Source: Gammaproteobacteria bacterium (lineage in GTDB: Bacteria > Pseudomonadota > Gammaproteobacteria > Pseudomonadales > Pseudohongiellaceae). Taken from it: a stretch of 64,000 nucleotides of DNA. Made by a program: the position numbers and the translations under genes. Below are positions 9,110 through 16,819 of the stretch, piece by piece (position 1 is the first letter of the stretch; every line of letters starts with the position of its first letter). The notes below the pieces were generated by a model. That model was given only the letters and a program-made list of their open reading frames with translations. It was not told where the DNA came from and did no database searches. Where the stretch lies: the NCBI GenBank assembly GCA_002711845.1, contig PASF01000001.1, positions 541,537-605,536 of the forward strand. Direction: 5' to 3'.

Positions 9110-10351
9110 TTGACGGGTTATCTGGGGTTTGTGCGGCAGCACTGGGCTTTGCTGGGATTCGGGTTTACGGCAGTATTCTGGGGCAACTTCGGTCAGTCTT
9201 TTTTTGTCGCCTGGTTTGGTGCTGATATCCAGCGTACCCTGGGTCTCAGCGCCAGTGAGTACGGCAGTGCCTATTCACTGGCGACGCTGGTGTCGGCTGC
9301 CACGGTGGTCTGGGCTGGCGGGCTCATTGACCGGGTGTCGTTGCGGACCTACGCTGTTGCCGTGGCGCTGGGGCTGGCGGTGGCGCTCACGGTGTTGTCG
9401 CAGGCGAATGGATTGCTCACGCTGCTCCTGGGTTTCTACCTGCTGCGCCTGTTTGGTCAGTCGCTGCTGCCCCATGGCGGCATGACTTCCATGTCTCGCT
9501 ATTTCATTGCGGAGCGGGGCAAAGCCATCAGTATCGCCATGTCCGGGGTGCCGTTGGGTGAAATCATACTACCCATGATGGCTGTTGCCATGATAGCCGC
9601 CATCGGCTGGCAGGCGAGTTTTGGTTTGATCGCTGTTGCCGCGGTGCTGGTGCTGATCCCGTTCATGCTGTGGCTGTTAAGCCGCAGCCGGTTGCCGCTC
9701 ACGCCTGTCACATCGGTCGACCAGTCAACCGCCGTGTTAACCGGAGAAATGGCTGGCGCCGGGCGCCGCGAGATGCTGCGTGACTACCGGTTCTGGCTGG
9801 CATTGCCGGGCTTGATGGCGAATCCATTTCTGATCACGGGTGTCTTCATTCACCAGAATTTCCTGGTAGTGGACAAAGGCTGGAGTCTGAGTTGGCTGGC
9901 CACCGGTTTTGTGGTGTACGGTGCTGTGCACTGGATCAGCTCGCTGGCATCAGGCGTGCTGGTTGACCGCTTCAAGGGCCCGCGACTGGTGGGTATTTTC
10001 CTGCTGCCGATGCTGCTGAGCATGCTGGTAGCGGCGTTGATGTCCGGTGATATGGCCGCGTTACTGATGCTGGCATTGTTGGGCATGTCGGCCGGCAGCA
10101 GCCCGCCGATCACCGGGTCGCTATGGCCTGAGATCTATGGGACGCGTAAACTGGGTGCCATACGGTCCATGATGATGGCGGTGATGGTGCTGGCAACGGC
10201 GATTTCTCCCGTTCTGTTTGGCTATTTTATCGATAACGGTGTCGACGCGTTTGGTTTGTTTGGCGCCTGTGCTGTTTATGTATTCATTGCGTCGCTGATG
10301 ATGATGGCGTCGTATCCCCGAAACCCGACACCCGTACCAGGTGCTGAATGA
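9110..10351 (+). CDS. Major facilitator superfamily transporter
   Basis: A 413-residue protein with about 12 hydrophobic helices and the MFS loop motif after TM2 (GGLIDRVSLRTY), repeated weakly after TM8 (SGVLVDRFKGPRLVG). It resembles monocarboxylate/oxalate-formate-type MFS carriers, but the substrate cannot be assigned. It uses a TTG start at 9110, supported by AGGAG 7 bp upstream and the immediate start of the protein family. Its stop overlaps the ppc start by 4 bp (ATGA), so the two are translationally coupled; transport of an organic acid would make sense beside PEP carboxylase, but that is inference. Confidence 0.85.
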   Translation: MTGYLGFVRQHWALLGFGFTAVFWGNFGQSFFVAWFGADIQRTLGLSASEYGSAYSLATLVSAATVVWAGGLIDRVSLRTYAVAVALGLAVALTVLSQANGLLTLLLGFYLLRLFGQSLLPHGGMTSMSRYFIAERGKAISIAMSGVPLGEIILPMMAVAMIAAIGWQASFGLIAVAAVLVLIPFMLWLLSRSRLPLTPVTSVDQSTAVLTGEMAGAGRREMLRDYRFWLALPGLMANPFLITGVFIHQNFLVVDKGWSLSWLATGFVVYGAVHWISSLASGVLVDRFKGPRLVGIFLLPMLLSMLVAALMSGDMAALLMLALLGMSAGSSPPITGSLWPEIYGTRKLGAIRSMMMAVMVLATAISPVLFGYFIDNGVDAFGLFGACAVYVFIASLMMMASYPRNPTPVPGAE

Positions 10352-12924
10352 CTGACCAGACTGCAACACTTTTTGAAGAATTGGTAGACCTGAATTACCA
10401 GCTCTATAACAGCTTGTTTCTGACACTGCCTTTGGATGCTGTGGAACAAACAGGCACGCTATTGCCGCTGTTGGCGGAGGCGTGCGAAAGCGGCCTGGCT
10501 GACGGTAATGACCCGAGGCAGATTATCGGCGATTTTTTTGAACAGCATCGTCCGCATTTTTCCCAGGAAGAACAGGTGCAGTTTCTGTTCAAGATCATCC
10601 AGTACGTAGAGCGCCAGGTCGTCCTGATTGACGCACTGGAAGATGCGGCGTACAGCCGGATCCATCAGATAGAAAACAAAAGCTCGCTACTGCGGCTGAC
10701 AGAGCGCGCCGAGGACGACGGGCGCACCGAAAAGCTCGCGCAATTGCTGAAGAATTTTGGTGTGCGTGTGGTCCTGACCGCGCACCCGACACAGTTTTAT
10801 CCGGGTCAGGTGCTGGCGATCATTTCCGACCTCAGTGATGCCATCGGTGGGGCGCGTATCGGCGAGGTCCGTGATCTGTTGCAGCAGCTGGGTAACACGC
10901 CGTTCTTCAAAAAGCAGAAGCCTACCCCGTACGATGAAGCAGTGCTGCTGACCTGGTATCTGGGCAATATCCTGTATCCTGCCATCGGTGACATTGTGGA
11001 TCCGCTGGCTGCCCGATATCCGACGTCTGTGAACAGCAACAGTGAGCTGATCAGTATCGGCTTCTGGCCGGGCGGGGATCGTGATGGCAACCCCTTCGTC
11101 AACACCGAAACGACCCTGAGAGTAGCCGCCCGTCTGCGTCATGCGATTTTGCAGTGTTACCATCAGGACCTGCGTGCACTCAAGCGACGGCTCAGTTTCG
11201 AGGAAGTCTACGACCTGCTCGACCGCCTGGAGAAACGCATTCGCGATGAACTGGTGGAGAAAAGTGACCGCGAAGACATTACGCTGACCGATATGTTTGC
11301 TGCGCTTGATGACGCAGAAACGTTGATCATTGACCGTTATCAGTCCATGTACCTGGAGCCGCTGCGCTCCTTCCGCCGCAAACTGACACTGTTCGGTTTC
11401 CATTTTGCCAGCATCGATATCCGCCAGGACAGTCGCGTCATCACCGGTGCGTTCAATAGCATCGTCGACAAACGCCCGGATGTGCTGCCTGCCGGGTTCG
11501 GCTCACTGTCGGAGCAGGCGCAGGTGGATGCGCTGATACATTGCCGGGTGCAGACGCCGGTGGATGCCGGTCAGTTCGACGACCCGGTGGTGCGCGACAC
11601 CATCGAGTCATTTGAGGTCATCCGGCAGATCCAGGCTAGCAATGGCGAGCGCGGCGCTCACCGTTACATCATCAGCAACTGTCGTGGCCCGGTAGATGTC
11701 GCCCGGGTACTGGCATTGTTCCGGCTGTGTGGCTGGGGAGATGATGACATCAGCGTGGATATCGTGCCGCTGTTTGAAACCGTCAACGATCTGCGGCAGG
11801 GTGGCGAGTCGATGACCAGTCTGTACGACAACCAGCACTATCAGGCGCACCTGCGACAAAGACGCCGTCGCCAGACGGTGATGCTGGGTTTCTCGGACGG
11901 CACCAAAGACGGTGGCTATCTGATGGCCAACTGGGCGATCTATTCGGCCAAGGAAACCATTACCAAGGTGTCACGCGATGCCGGTGTGGAAGTGGTGTTC
12001 TTCGACGGGCGCGGCGGCCCGCCCGCGCGCGGCGGTGGTGATGCCTACCTGTTCTATGCCGCGCACGGCAAAAACATTGAAAGCAACCAGATACAGATGA
12101 CCGTCCAGGGACAGACCATCAGTTCGCACTATGGCATCAAGGTCGCTGCCAGTCACAACCTGGGGCAGTTGATGACTGCAGGCCTGGAGAACAACCTGAT
12201 TGATCGCGCTGACCGTGAGCTGGATGATCTGCAGCGCAATCTGATCCGGGATCTGGCCGAGCGCAGCTACGCCAAGTACGAGGCCTTCAAGCAGCATGAC
12301 CTGTTCATGCCTTACCTGGAAGAAATGAGTGTGCTCAAATACTACGCCATGGCCAATATTGGCAGCCGCCCGTCCAAGCGGGGCGGTGGCGGTGCGCTCA
12401 AGTTCGATGACCTGCGTGCCATACCGTTTGTCGGGGCCTGGAGTCAGTTGAAGCAGAACGTACCGGGTTTCTACGGCCTGGGCACGGCGCTGAAGGCTCA
12501 GGAAGATTTTGGCCGTCTGGATGCCTGTCTGGACCTGTATCAGCGTTCACGTTTCTTCCGTGCGCTGATAGCCAACAGCATGCAGAGCATGAGTAAAACC
12601 AATTTTGAGCTGACCCGCTACATGGAACATGACCCGCGTTTCGGCGAATTCTGGCAGGATATCTACCAGGAGTATCTGCTCAGCAGGGAGATGGTGCTGA
12701 AGGTGGCAGGGCAGGAAGAACTGCTGCAGGATAACGCCCGTAGCCGTCTCAGTATCCGCCTGCGCGAACAGGTGGTGCTGCCCCTGTTGACCATACAGCA
12801 GTATGCACTGATTCGTATCCGCGAATGTCGGCAAGGGGACGATCAGGCGCGGCTAGCGGTGTACGAAAAAATGGTGGTGCGGACGCTGTTTGGTAATATC
12901 AATGCCGCGCGTAATTCCGCGTGA
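10348..12924 (+). CDS. ppc: Phosphoenolpyruvate carboxylase
   Basis: An 858-residue enzyme that carboxylates PEP to oxaloacetate to refill the TCA cycle. Signatures: catalytic His146 in VLTAHPTQ, the GFWPGGDRDGNPF loop, the active-site loop FFDGRGGPPARGGG, and ANIGSRPSKRGGGG near the C-terminus. Length is close to the usual 870-900. The ATG at 10348 overlaps the MFS stop by 4 bp. No allosteric features can be judged by eye. It ends 16 bp before the convergent PKHD hydroxylase gene. Confidence 0.96.
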   Translation: MTDQTATLFEELVDLNYQLYNSLFLTLPLDAVEQTGTLLPLLAEACESGLADGNDPRQIIGDFFEQHRPHFSQEEQVQFLFKIIQYVERQVVLIDALEDAAYSRIHQIENKSSLLRLTERAEDDGRTEKLAQLLKNFGVRVVLTAHPTQFYPGQVLAIISDLSDAIGGARIGEVRDLLQQLGNTPFFKKQKPTPYDEAVLLTWYLGNILYPAIGDIVDPLAARYPTSVNSNSELISIGFWPGGDRDGNPFVNTETTLRVAARLRHAILQCYHQDLRALKRRLSFEEVYDLLDRLEKRIRDELVEKSDREDITLTDMFAALDDAETLIIDRYQSMYLEPLRSFRRKLTLFGFHFASIDIRQDSRVITGAFNSIVDKRPDVLPAGFGSLSEQAQVDALIHCRVQTPVDAGQFDDPVVRDTIESFEVIRQIQASNGERGAHRYIISNCRGPVDVARVLALFRLCGWGDDDISVDIVPLFETVNDLRQGGESMTSLYDNQHYQAHLRQRRRRQTVMLGFSDGTKDGGYLMANWAIYSAKETITKVSRDAGVEVVFFDGRGGPPARGGGDAYLFYAAHGKNIESNQIQMTVQGQTISSHYGIKVAASHNLGQLMTAGLENNLIDRADRELDDLQRNLIRDLAERSYAKYEAFKQHDLFMPYLEEMSVLKYYAMANIGSRPSKRGGGGALKFDDLRAIPFVGAWSQLKQNVPGFYGLGTALKAQEDFGRLDACLDLYQRSRFFRALIANSMQSMSKTNFELTRYMEHDPRFGEFWQDIYQEYLLSREMVLKVAGQEELLQDNARSRLSIRLREQVVLPLLTIQQYALIRIRECRQGDDQARLAVYEKMVVRTLFGNINAARNSA

Positions 12925-12940
12925 GCCTGGCCAGCTGCGG

Positions 12941-13603
12941 TTAGTCGTCCGCCCACATGCGCAGCAGATTGCTGCGTGTTTTCAGCAGCAATGCCAGCGC
13001 TTCGCCCTGATCGGCGGCGCTGCGCAACTGCGCAATGCTGCGTTCCAGATCAAAGAGCAATTCGCGTTGTGCCGGCTGCCTGATCAGGCTGCGAATCCAG
13101 CCGACCAGCACCAGGCGCTGGCCGCGGGTAACCGGCATGACCTGATGCAGGGTATTGGACGGGTATAACAGCAGCCCCCCGGCCGCCAGCTTGAATGGTC
13201 GCTCGGCGGCTGGCTCATCAATGACCAGTTCACCGCCGTCATAACTCTCCGGGTTGCTGAGAAAAACCGTGAACGAAAGGTCGGTACGCTGTCCGTCCAT
13301 CATGGCGTCATCCACGTGTTTTCCGTAATGCATGCCTTCATCGTAACGGCTCAGTGTCAGTCGTATGATGTTCTTGGGGCGTGCTGCTGCCTGAATCAGT
13401 TCGTGCCCGGTCAGGGCTGTCACGATTTGCTTCATCAGCGTTGTCACCGGCGCCGAACGGCGGGCCTGCAAATTGTGTTTGAGCGGCTTTGCATGCCAGC
13501 CAGCGGTGCTGCGACCGTCGACAAACAGCGCGTCGTCGCCGGCGAGTTGGCGGCAGGACATGATCAGGGCAGGGGACAGGATGCTGGCAACCGGTACTAT
13601 CAT
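12941..13603 (-). CDS. PKHD-type Fe(II)/2-oxoglutarate hydroxylase (PiuC/YbiX-like)
   Basis: A 220-residue Fe(II)- and 2-oxoglutarate-dependent oxygenase. The iron triad is His96 and Asp98 in YGKHVDDAMM plus His153 in SNTLHQVMPV, and Arg163 (TRGQRLV) should bind 2-oxoglutarate. PiuC/YbiX proteins are typically iron-regulated and sit near TonB siderophore receptors; here a Fur-box-like sequence begins 8 bp upstream of the start, but the neighbour is a lipoprotein rather than a receptor. No clear Shine-Dalgarno precedes the ATG. The physiological substrate of the family is not settled. Confidence 0.88.
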   Translation of the reverse strand: MIVPVASILSPALIMSCRQLAGDDALFVDGRSTAGWHAKPLKHNLQARRSAPVTTLMKQIVTALTGHELIQAAARPKNIIRLTLSRYDEGMHYGKHVDDAMMDGQRTDLSFTVFLSNPESYDGGELVIDEPAAERPFKLAAGGLLLYPSNTLHQVMPVTRGQRLVLVGWIRSLIRQPAQRELLFDLERSIAQLRSAADQGEALALLLKTRSNLLRMWADD

Positions 13604-13610
13604 GGCAAAT

Positions 13611-13634
13611 GAGATTGAGAATGATTATTGATTA
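13611..13634. promoter_or_regulatory. Fur-box-like sequence in divergent promoter region
   Basis: GAGAATGATTATTGATTA (13617-13634) with the preceding GAGATT resembles the GATAAT-repeat Fur box. It lies between the PKHD hydroxylase (-) and a lipoprotein gene (+), so iron-loaded Fur could repress both. The match is by eye and imperfect. Confidence 0.65.
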
Positions 13635-13741
13635 ATGTAAGCTGGCTTCAGTGTAGAGTGTCGGGCTGCCGATGGCAATCATCAGTTTGGCAGACGGCGC
13701 TGTGAAGGTTTAACTACTTGAATGAGAGAGGATTTTCTGTC

Positions 13742-14539
13742 ATGGAGTCAAAAAGCAAACTCTGGCTGGGTCTGGGTGTCGTCTGTGTAGCTGGCGCTAC
13801 CATGACCGGGTGCAGCAGCGACGAGAACTCGGATATGGCTGGCATGGACCACAGTGCCATGACCGCCAGTGAGGGCGGTGAAGGCGGGGAAGGTGCCAGC
13901 AGTGATGAGTCCGTGGCCAGTGATGCGGTGTACCTGGGACAACTGGCATTTATTCGCGGGCACCTTGATGTGGGTGTCAATCTGTACCGAGACGGAGACG
14001 AAGAAGCGTCTGCGACACACATGAAACATCCGGAAAGCGAAATCTACGCGGCGTTGCAGCCCGCGCTGGCAGCACGCGGTGCGCCCGGATTTGCTGACCA
14101 GCTGGCGGCGCTGGCGGTTGCGGTGGAAAGCGGCCAGCCACTGGCAGAGGTTGAAGCGGCCTACACGTCACTGCTGCAGGGTATCAGTGCTGCCGAGCGG
14201 GCGGTACCGGACCAGGACGCAAGACTGCTGGGCGAGGTGATTGTCGATCTGGTCAGCACGGCGGCGGCGGAATACGACATCGCGGTGGGTGACGATCTGG
14301 CGCTGGAGAATGCGCACGAATATCAGGATGCGCTGGGTTTTATCCGCGTTGCCTACGATAATCTCGAGACCCTGGCGGCAATGACGGAGGATACCTCGAC
14401 GGTGAATGCCATCCGTGAGCAGCTGGACCTGGTGCGCCCGGCCTGGACTGGCCTGCAGCCACCCCAGCGTCTGCATACACAACCATCAGTAATATACGGC
14501 GCGGCCAGTCGCATCGAGCTGGCCGTGTCCCGGCTCTGA
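13742..14539 (+). CDS. Lipoprotein of unknown function, possibly metal-related
   Basis: A 265-residue protein with a lipoprotein signal (MESKSK then a hydrophobic core ending ATMTGC), a Gly/Ser/Glu-rich linker containing MAGMDHSAM (a possible Met/His metal site), then a mostly helical domain with HMKHPESE. That last motif recalls the HxxE site of imelysin/EfeO-type (M75) proteins, but overall similarity is too weak to assign the family. The ATG at 13742 gives the best signal peptide; an in-frame ATG lies 24 bp upstream. Sharing a Fur-box intergenic region with the PKHD gene suggests an iron-related role. Confidence 0.72.
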   Translation: MESKSKLWLGLGVVCVAGATMTGCSSDENSDMAGMDHSAMTASEGGEGGEGASSDESVASDAVYLGQLAFIRGHLDVGVNLYRDGDEEASATHMKHPESEIYAALQPALAARGAPGFADQLAALAVAVESGQPLAEVEAAYTSLLQGISAAERAVPDQDARLLGEVIVDLVSTAAAEYDIAVGDDLALENAHEYQDALGFIRVAYDNLETLAAMTEDTSTVNAIREQLDLVRPAWTGLQPPQRLHTQPSVIYGAASRIELAVSRL

Positions 14540-14547
14540 GACGATAA

Positions 14548-14579
14548 CGGCCCGGGTGCAGAATTGCTCGGCCGGGCCG
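14548..14579 (+). terminator. GC-rich stem-loop after the lipoprotein gene
   Basis: CGGCCCGG (14548-14555) pairs exactly with CCGGGCCG (14572-14579) around a 16-nt loop, just downstream of the lipoprotein stop codon. There is no T-tract, so terminator activity is uncertain. Confidence 0.4.
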
Positions 14580-14684
14580 AATCAACAGGTTCCAGCAGGG
14601 CTCCGCTTACCGGGATTCGCAAATTACCTGCAGACGGGTGTATTCTGTACCCCGTTGACACGCGAATCGAGTAAGGAGAGTCGT

Positions 14685-15344
14685 ATGAGCATTCGAATTG
14701 GCAGTATCGCGCCGGACTTCACGGCCCAGACCACTGAAGGCCAGATCCGTTTCCACGACTGGATAGGCGACAGCTGGGCGATCCTGTTTTCCCACCCCAA
14801 GGACTACACCCCGGTGTGCACCACCGAGCTGGGCTACGCCGCCAGGCTGAAACCCGAATTCGATAAGCGCAACACCAAGGTAATTGGCTTGTCCGTGGAC
14901 CCGGTGGAGAACCACACGGGCTGGGCAAAGGATATCGAAGAAACTCAGGGGACGGCGCCCAATTTTCCAATGATCGGCGATACCGACCTGAACGTCGCCA
15001 AACTGTATGACATGCTGCCTGAAGCAGAGCCGGGCAGTGCCGAGGGACGCTCCGCCGCTGATAACGCCACCGTGCGCTCGGTTTTTATTATCGGTCCGGA
15101 CAAAAAGGTCAAAGCGTTCCTGGTTTATCCCATGACCAGTGGTCGTAACTTCGAGGAGATCATGCGCCTGCTGGACTCCATCCAGTTGACCGCCAAACAC
15201 ACGGTAGCGACACCGGTGAACTGGAAAAACGGTGAGGACATCATCATCCCGCCGTCAGTCAGTGATGAGGATGCCAAAAAGAAATTCCCCGAAGGCTGGA
15301 ACACGCTGAAGCCCTACCTGCGGGTGGCCAGACAACCGAAGTGA
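14685..15344 (+). CDS. 1-Cys peroxiredoxin (Prx6 family)
   Basis: A 219-residue peroxiredoxin with the peroxidatic Cys in HPKDYTPVCTTELG and the long C-terminal extension (TPVNWKNGEDIIIPPSVSDEDAKKKFPEG) typical of the Prx6/1-Cys group. It reduces hydrogen and organic peroxides in the cytoplasm. The ATG at 14685 is preceded by AAGGAG; the frame is open upstream for 43 more codons without homology. It is on the same strand as the secreted protein at 15382, with a 37-bp gap. Confidence 0.94.
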   Translation: MSIRIGSIAPDFTAQTTEGQIRFHDWIGDSWAILFSHPKDYTPVCTTELGYAARLKPEFDKRNTKVIGLSVDPVENHTGWAKDIEETQGTAPNFPMIGDTDLNVAKLYDMLPEAEPGSAEGRSAADNATVRSVFIIGPDKKVKAFLVYPMTSGRNFEEIMRLLDSIQLTAKHTVATPVNWKNGEDIIIPPSVSDEDAKKKFPEGWNTLKPYLRVARQPK

Positions 15345-15381
15345 CAACAATAATCAGAACCGACTGTTCAGGAGAGGCACT

Positions 15382-16029
15382 ATGAAAAAGGCAGTTTCCA
15401 TTGCAATCACCTCATTGGCGCTGGGCATATCCGCCGGCGCCCTGGCGCAGGATAATTCGCTGAGCTTTTTTATCACCAGCACTGGCACCGGCAATGGCGC
15501 CTATCTGGGTGGGCTGGCCGGTGCCGACATGCATTGCGCGGTGCTCGCGCAGGCAGCTGGCGTGACGGGTAAAACGTGGGCTGCGTACCTCAGCACGCAG
15601 GCGCGTGATGGTCAACCGGCAGTCAATGCCCGTGACCGGATTGGCGCTGGTCCCTGGTTCAATGCCAATGGCGTTCAGGTTGCGGCTGATGTAGACGACC
15701 TGCACAGTGACAACAACCGGTTAAGCAAGGAGAATTCATTGACCGAAACCGGGGTGATGGTAAATGGGCGCGGCGACAGCCCTAACCAGCACGATATTCT
15801 GACCGGGTCTGATTTGGACGGCTATGCGTTTACTGATGATGCTGACCACACCTGTAACAACTGGACCAGCAATGCCGAGGGCAGTGCCCAGGTCGGCCAT
15901 CACGACCGCCAGGGCGGTGGCGCTAACCCGACGTCGTGGAATAGCGCTCATGGTTCGCGTGGTTGCAGCCTTCAGGATCTGCAGGGTAGCGGTGGTAATG
16001 GCTATTTTTACTGCTTTGCCACCGATTGA
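15382..16029 (+). CDS. Secreted lectin-fold-like (DUF1554/endostatin-like) protein
   Basis: A 215-residue exported protein with a clear signal peptide (MKKAVSIAITSLALGISAGALAQ). The mature part carries GADMHCAVLA, GKTWAAYLST, GPWFNANG, DHTCNNWTS, RGCSLQDL and YFYCFATD. This spacing of Cys, Trp and Gly resembles DUF1554/endostatin-like domains with a C-type-lectin-like fold. Four cysteines suggest two disulfides. The Ser/Asn/Gly-rich C-terminal loop could bind ligand or carbohydrate, but no function is known. RBS AGGAG precedes the ATG. Family call is by motif memory and needs a profile search. Confidence 0.75.
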   Translation: MKKAVSIAITSLALGISAGALAQDNSLSFFITSTGTGNGAYLGGLAGADMHCAVLAQAAGVTGKTWAAYLSTQARDGQPAVNARDRIGAGPWFNANGVQVAADVDDLHSDNNRLSKENSLTETGVMVNGRGDSPNQHDILTGSDLDGYAFTDDADHTCNNWTSNAEGSAQVGHHDRQGGGANPTSWNSAHGSRGCSLQDLQGSGGNGYFYCFATD

Positions 16030-16065
16030 GGTTACGCACCGACCTCCGCTACAGCGTTAGGTGCG

Positions 16066-16095
16066 CAAGCCGGCCTATGCCGCTGGGCCGGTTTG
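16066..16095. terminator. Inverted repeat between convergent genes
   Basis: CAAGCCGGCC (16066-16075) and GGCCGGTTTG (16086-16095) form a 10-bp stem with one G-U pair, placed exactly between the secreted protein (+) and the small membrane gene ending at 16096 (-). No T-tract; probably a shared terminator. Confidence 0.5.
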
Positions 16096-16251
16096 TCAGC
16101 GTTGCTGATGATTTTTGTTGCTTGACTCTGAACGGTCTTTGTCCTGACGTTCCTCTTCCTCAAGTTGATTGAATTCAATGGCAGTCAGGACAACGCCGAT
16201 AATCATCAGCAGGAAAACAAATATCGCTGGATAAATCAGATCAAAAGTCAT
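16096..16251 (-). CDS. Micro-protein, single TM segment (third gene of small membrane operon)
   Basis: A 51-residue protein: MTFDLIYPAIFVFLLMIIGV and following residues form one helix, then a strongly charged tail (EEEERQDKDRSESSNKN). Its ATG overlaps the stop codon of the upstream 60-residue gene by 4 bp (ATGA), which is good evidence that this short frame is translated. Function unknown. It is the last of three consecutive tiny membrane proteins. Confidence 0.65.
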   Translation of the reverse strand: MTFDLIYPAIFVFLLMIIGVVLTAIEFNQLEEEERQDKDRSESSNKNHQQR

Positions 16252-16430
16252 TTTTTCCGCCCCATCATCGCGCACAGTTTGAAATAGATACCGAAAGTGA
16301 AGATGGATGGAATCCATATTGCGGTGAAAATAGCCTGCTCGCGGTCGTTAAGCACGAACCAGAGGTACGCCGAAATGACGAACGAGATCATCACCGCGAG
16401 AATGATAAAATAATCGGATTTTCTGAACAT
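16248..16430 (-). CDS. Micro-protein, two TM segments (second gene of small membrane operon)
   Basis: A 60-residue protein with helices at about 7-27 (FIILAVMISFVISAYLWFVL) and 34-52 (AIFTAIWIPSIFTFGIYFKL), and basic residues at both ends (MFRK, GRKK), suggesting both ends face the cytoplasm. A Shine-Dalgarno AGGTGA precedes the ATG. It overlaps the next gene by 4 bp and follows the previous one by 17 bp. No family is recognised. Confidence 0.68.
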   Translation of the reverse strand: MFRKSDYFIILAVMISFVISAYLWFVLNDREQAIFTAIWIPSIFTFGIYFKLCAMMGRKK

Positions 16431-16447
16431 TGGTCACCTACGCAAAG

Positions 16448-16669
16448 TTATGATGAAACATTATTGTATTCGAGGCCAAAGCAGCCGATTGCACCCAGCA
16501 GACAGCCTGTGATGGCGAGTGTCCCCACCACTCTTACGCCGGCCGTGATCCCAAACGCAAATGTGTCCAGGTTAATCAGACCGATGAACCCGAGGGCCAA
16601 TCCTAGACTGCCAGTCAAAGTCAGCAGAACGCCGGCAAGTTGTGTGAACCTGAAGATGCGTATCAGCAA
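16448..16669 (-). CDS. Small membrane protein, two TM segments (first gene of small membrane operon)
   Basis: A 73-residue protein, almost wholly hydrophobic, with helices at about 9-32 (LAGVLLTLTGSLGLALGFIGL) and 42-66 (AGVRVVGTLAITGCLLGAIGCFG). It uses a TTG start at 16669, preceded by GAGAGG at about 6 bp; no ATG exists in frame. Function unknown. It leads the three-gene operon and is separated from the upstream thiolase by 150 bp that include a stem-loop. Confidence 0.65.
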   Translation of the reverse strand: MLIRIFRFTQLAGVLLTLTGSLGLALGFIGLINLDTFAFGITAGVRVVGTLAITGCLLGAIGCFGLEYNNVSS

Positions 16670-16734
16670 GATGACCTCTCATTCGTCTACCGGGATTGAG
16701 CCATAACGTTTAGACTATTTTACGCTGCCCCGGT

Positions 16735-16759
16735 GCGTTTGGATGACTGAGCCAAACGC
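16735..16759 (-). terminator. Stem-loop downstream of thiolase
   Basis: GCGTTTGG (16735-16742) and CCAAACGC (16752-16759) form a perfect 8-bp stem about 60 bp after the thiolase stop codon. There is no T-tract. It may end the thiolase transcript before the small membrane operon. Confidence 0.45.
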
Positions 16760-16819
16760 CTCGCTATCGTTATCTGTTCGGAGCAAGGCCGGAATGTGGC
16801 CATCACCTGATATGGGCAC

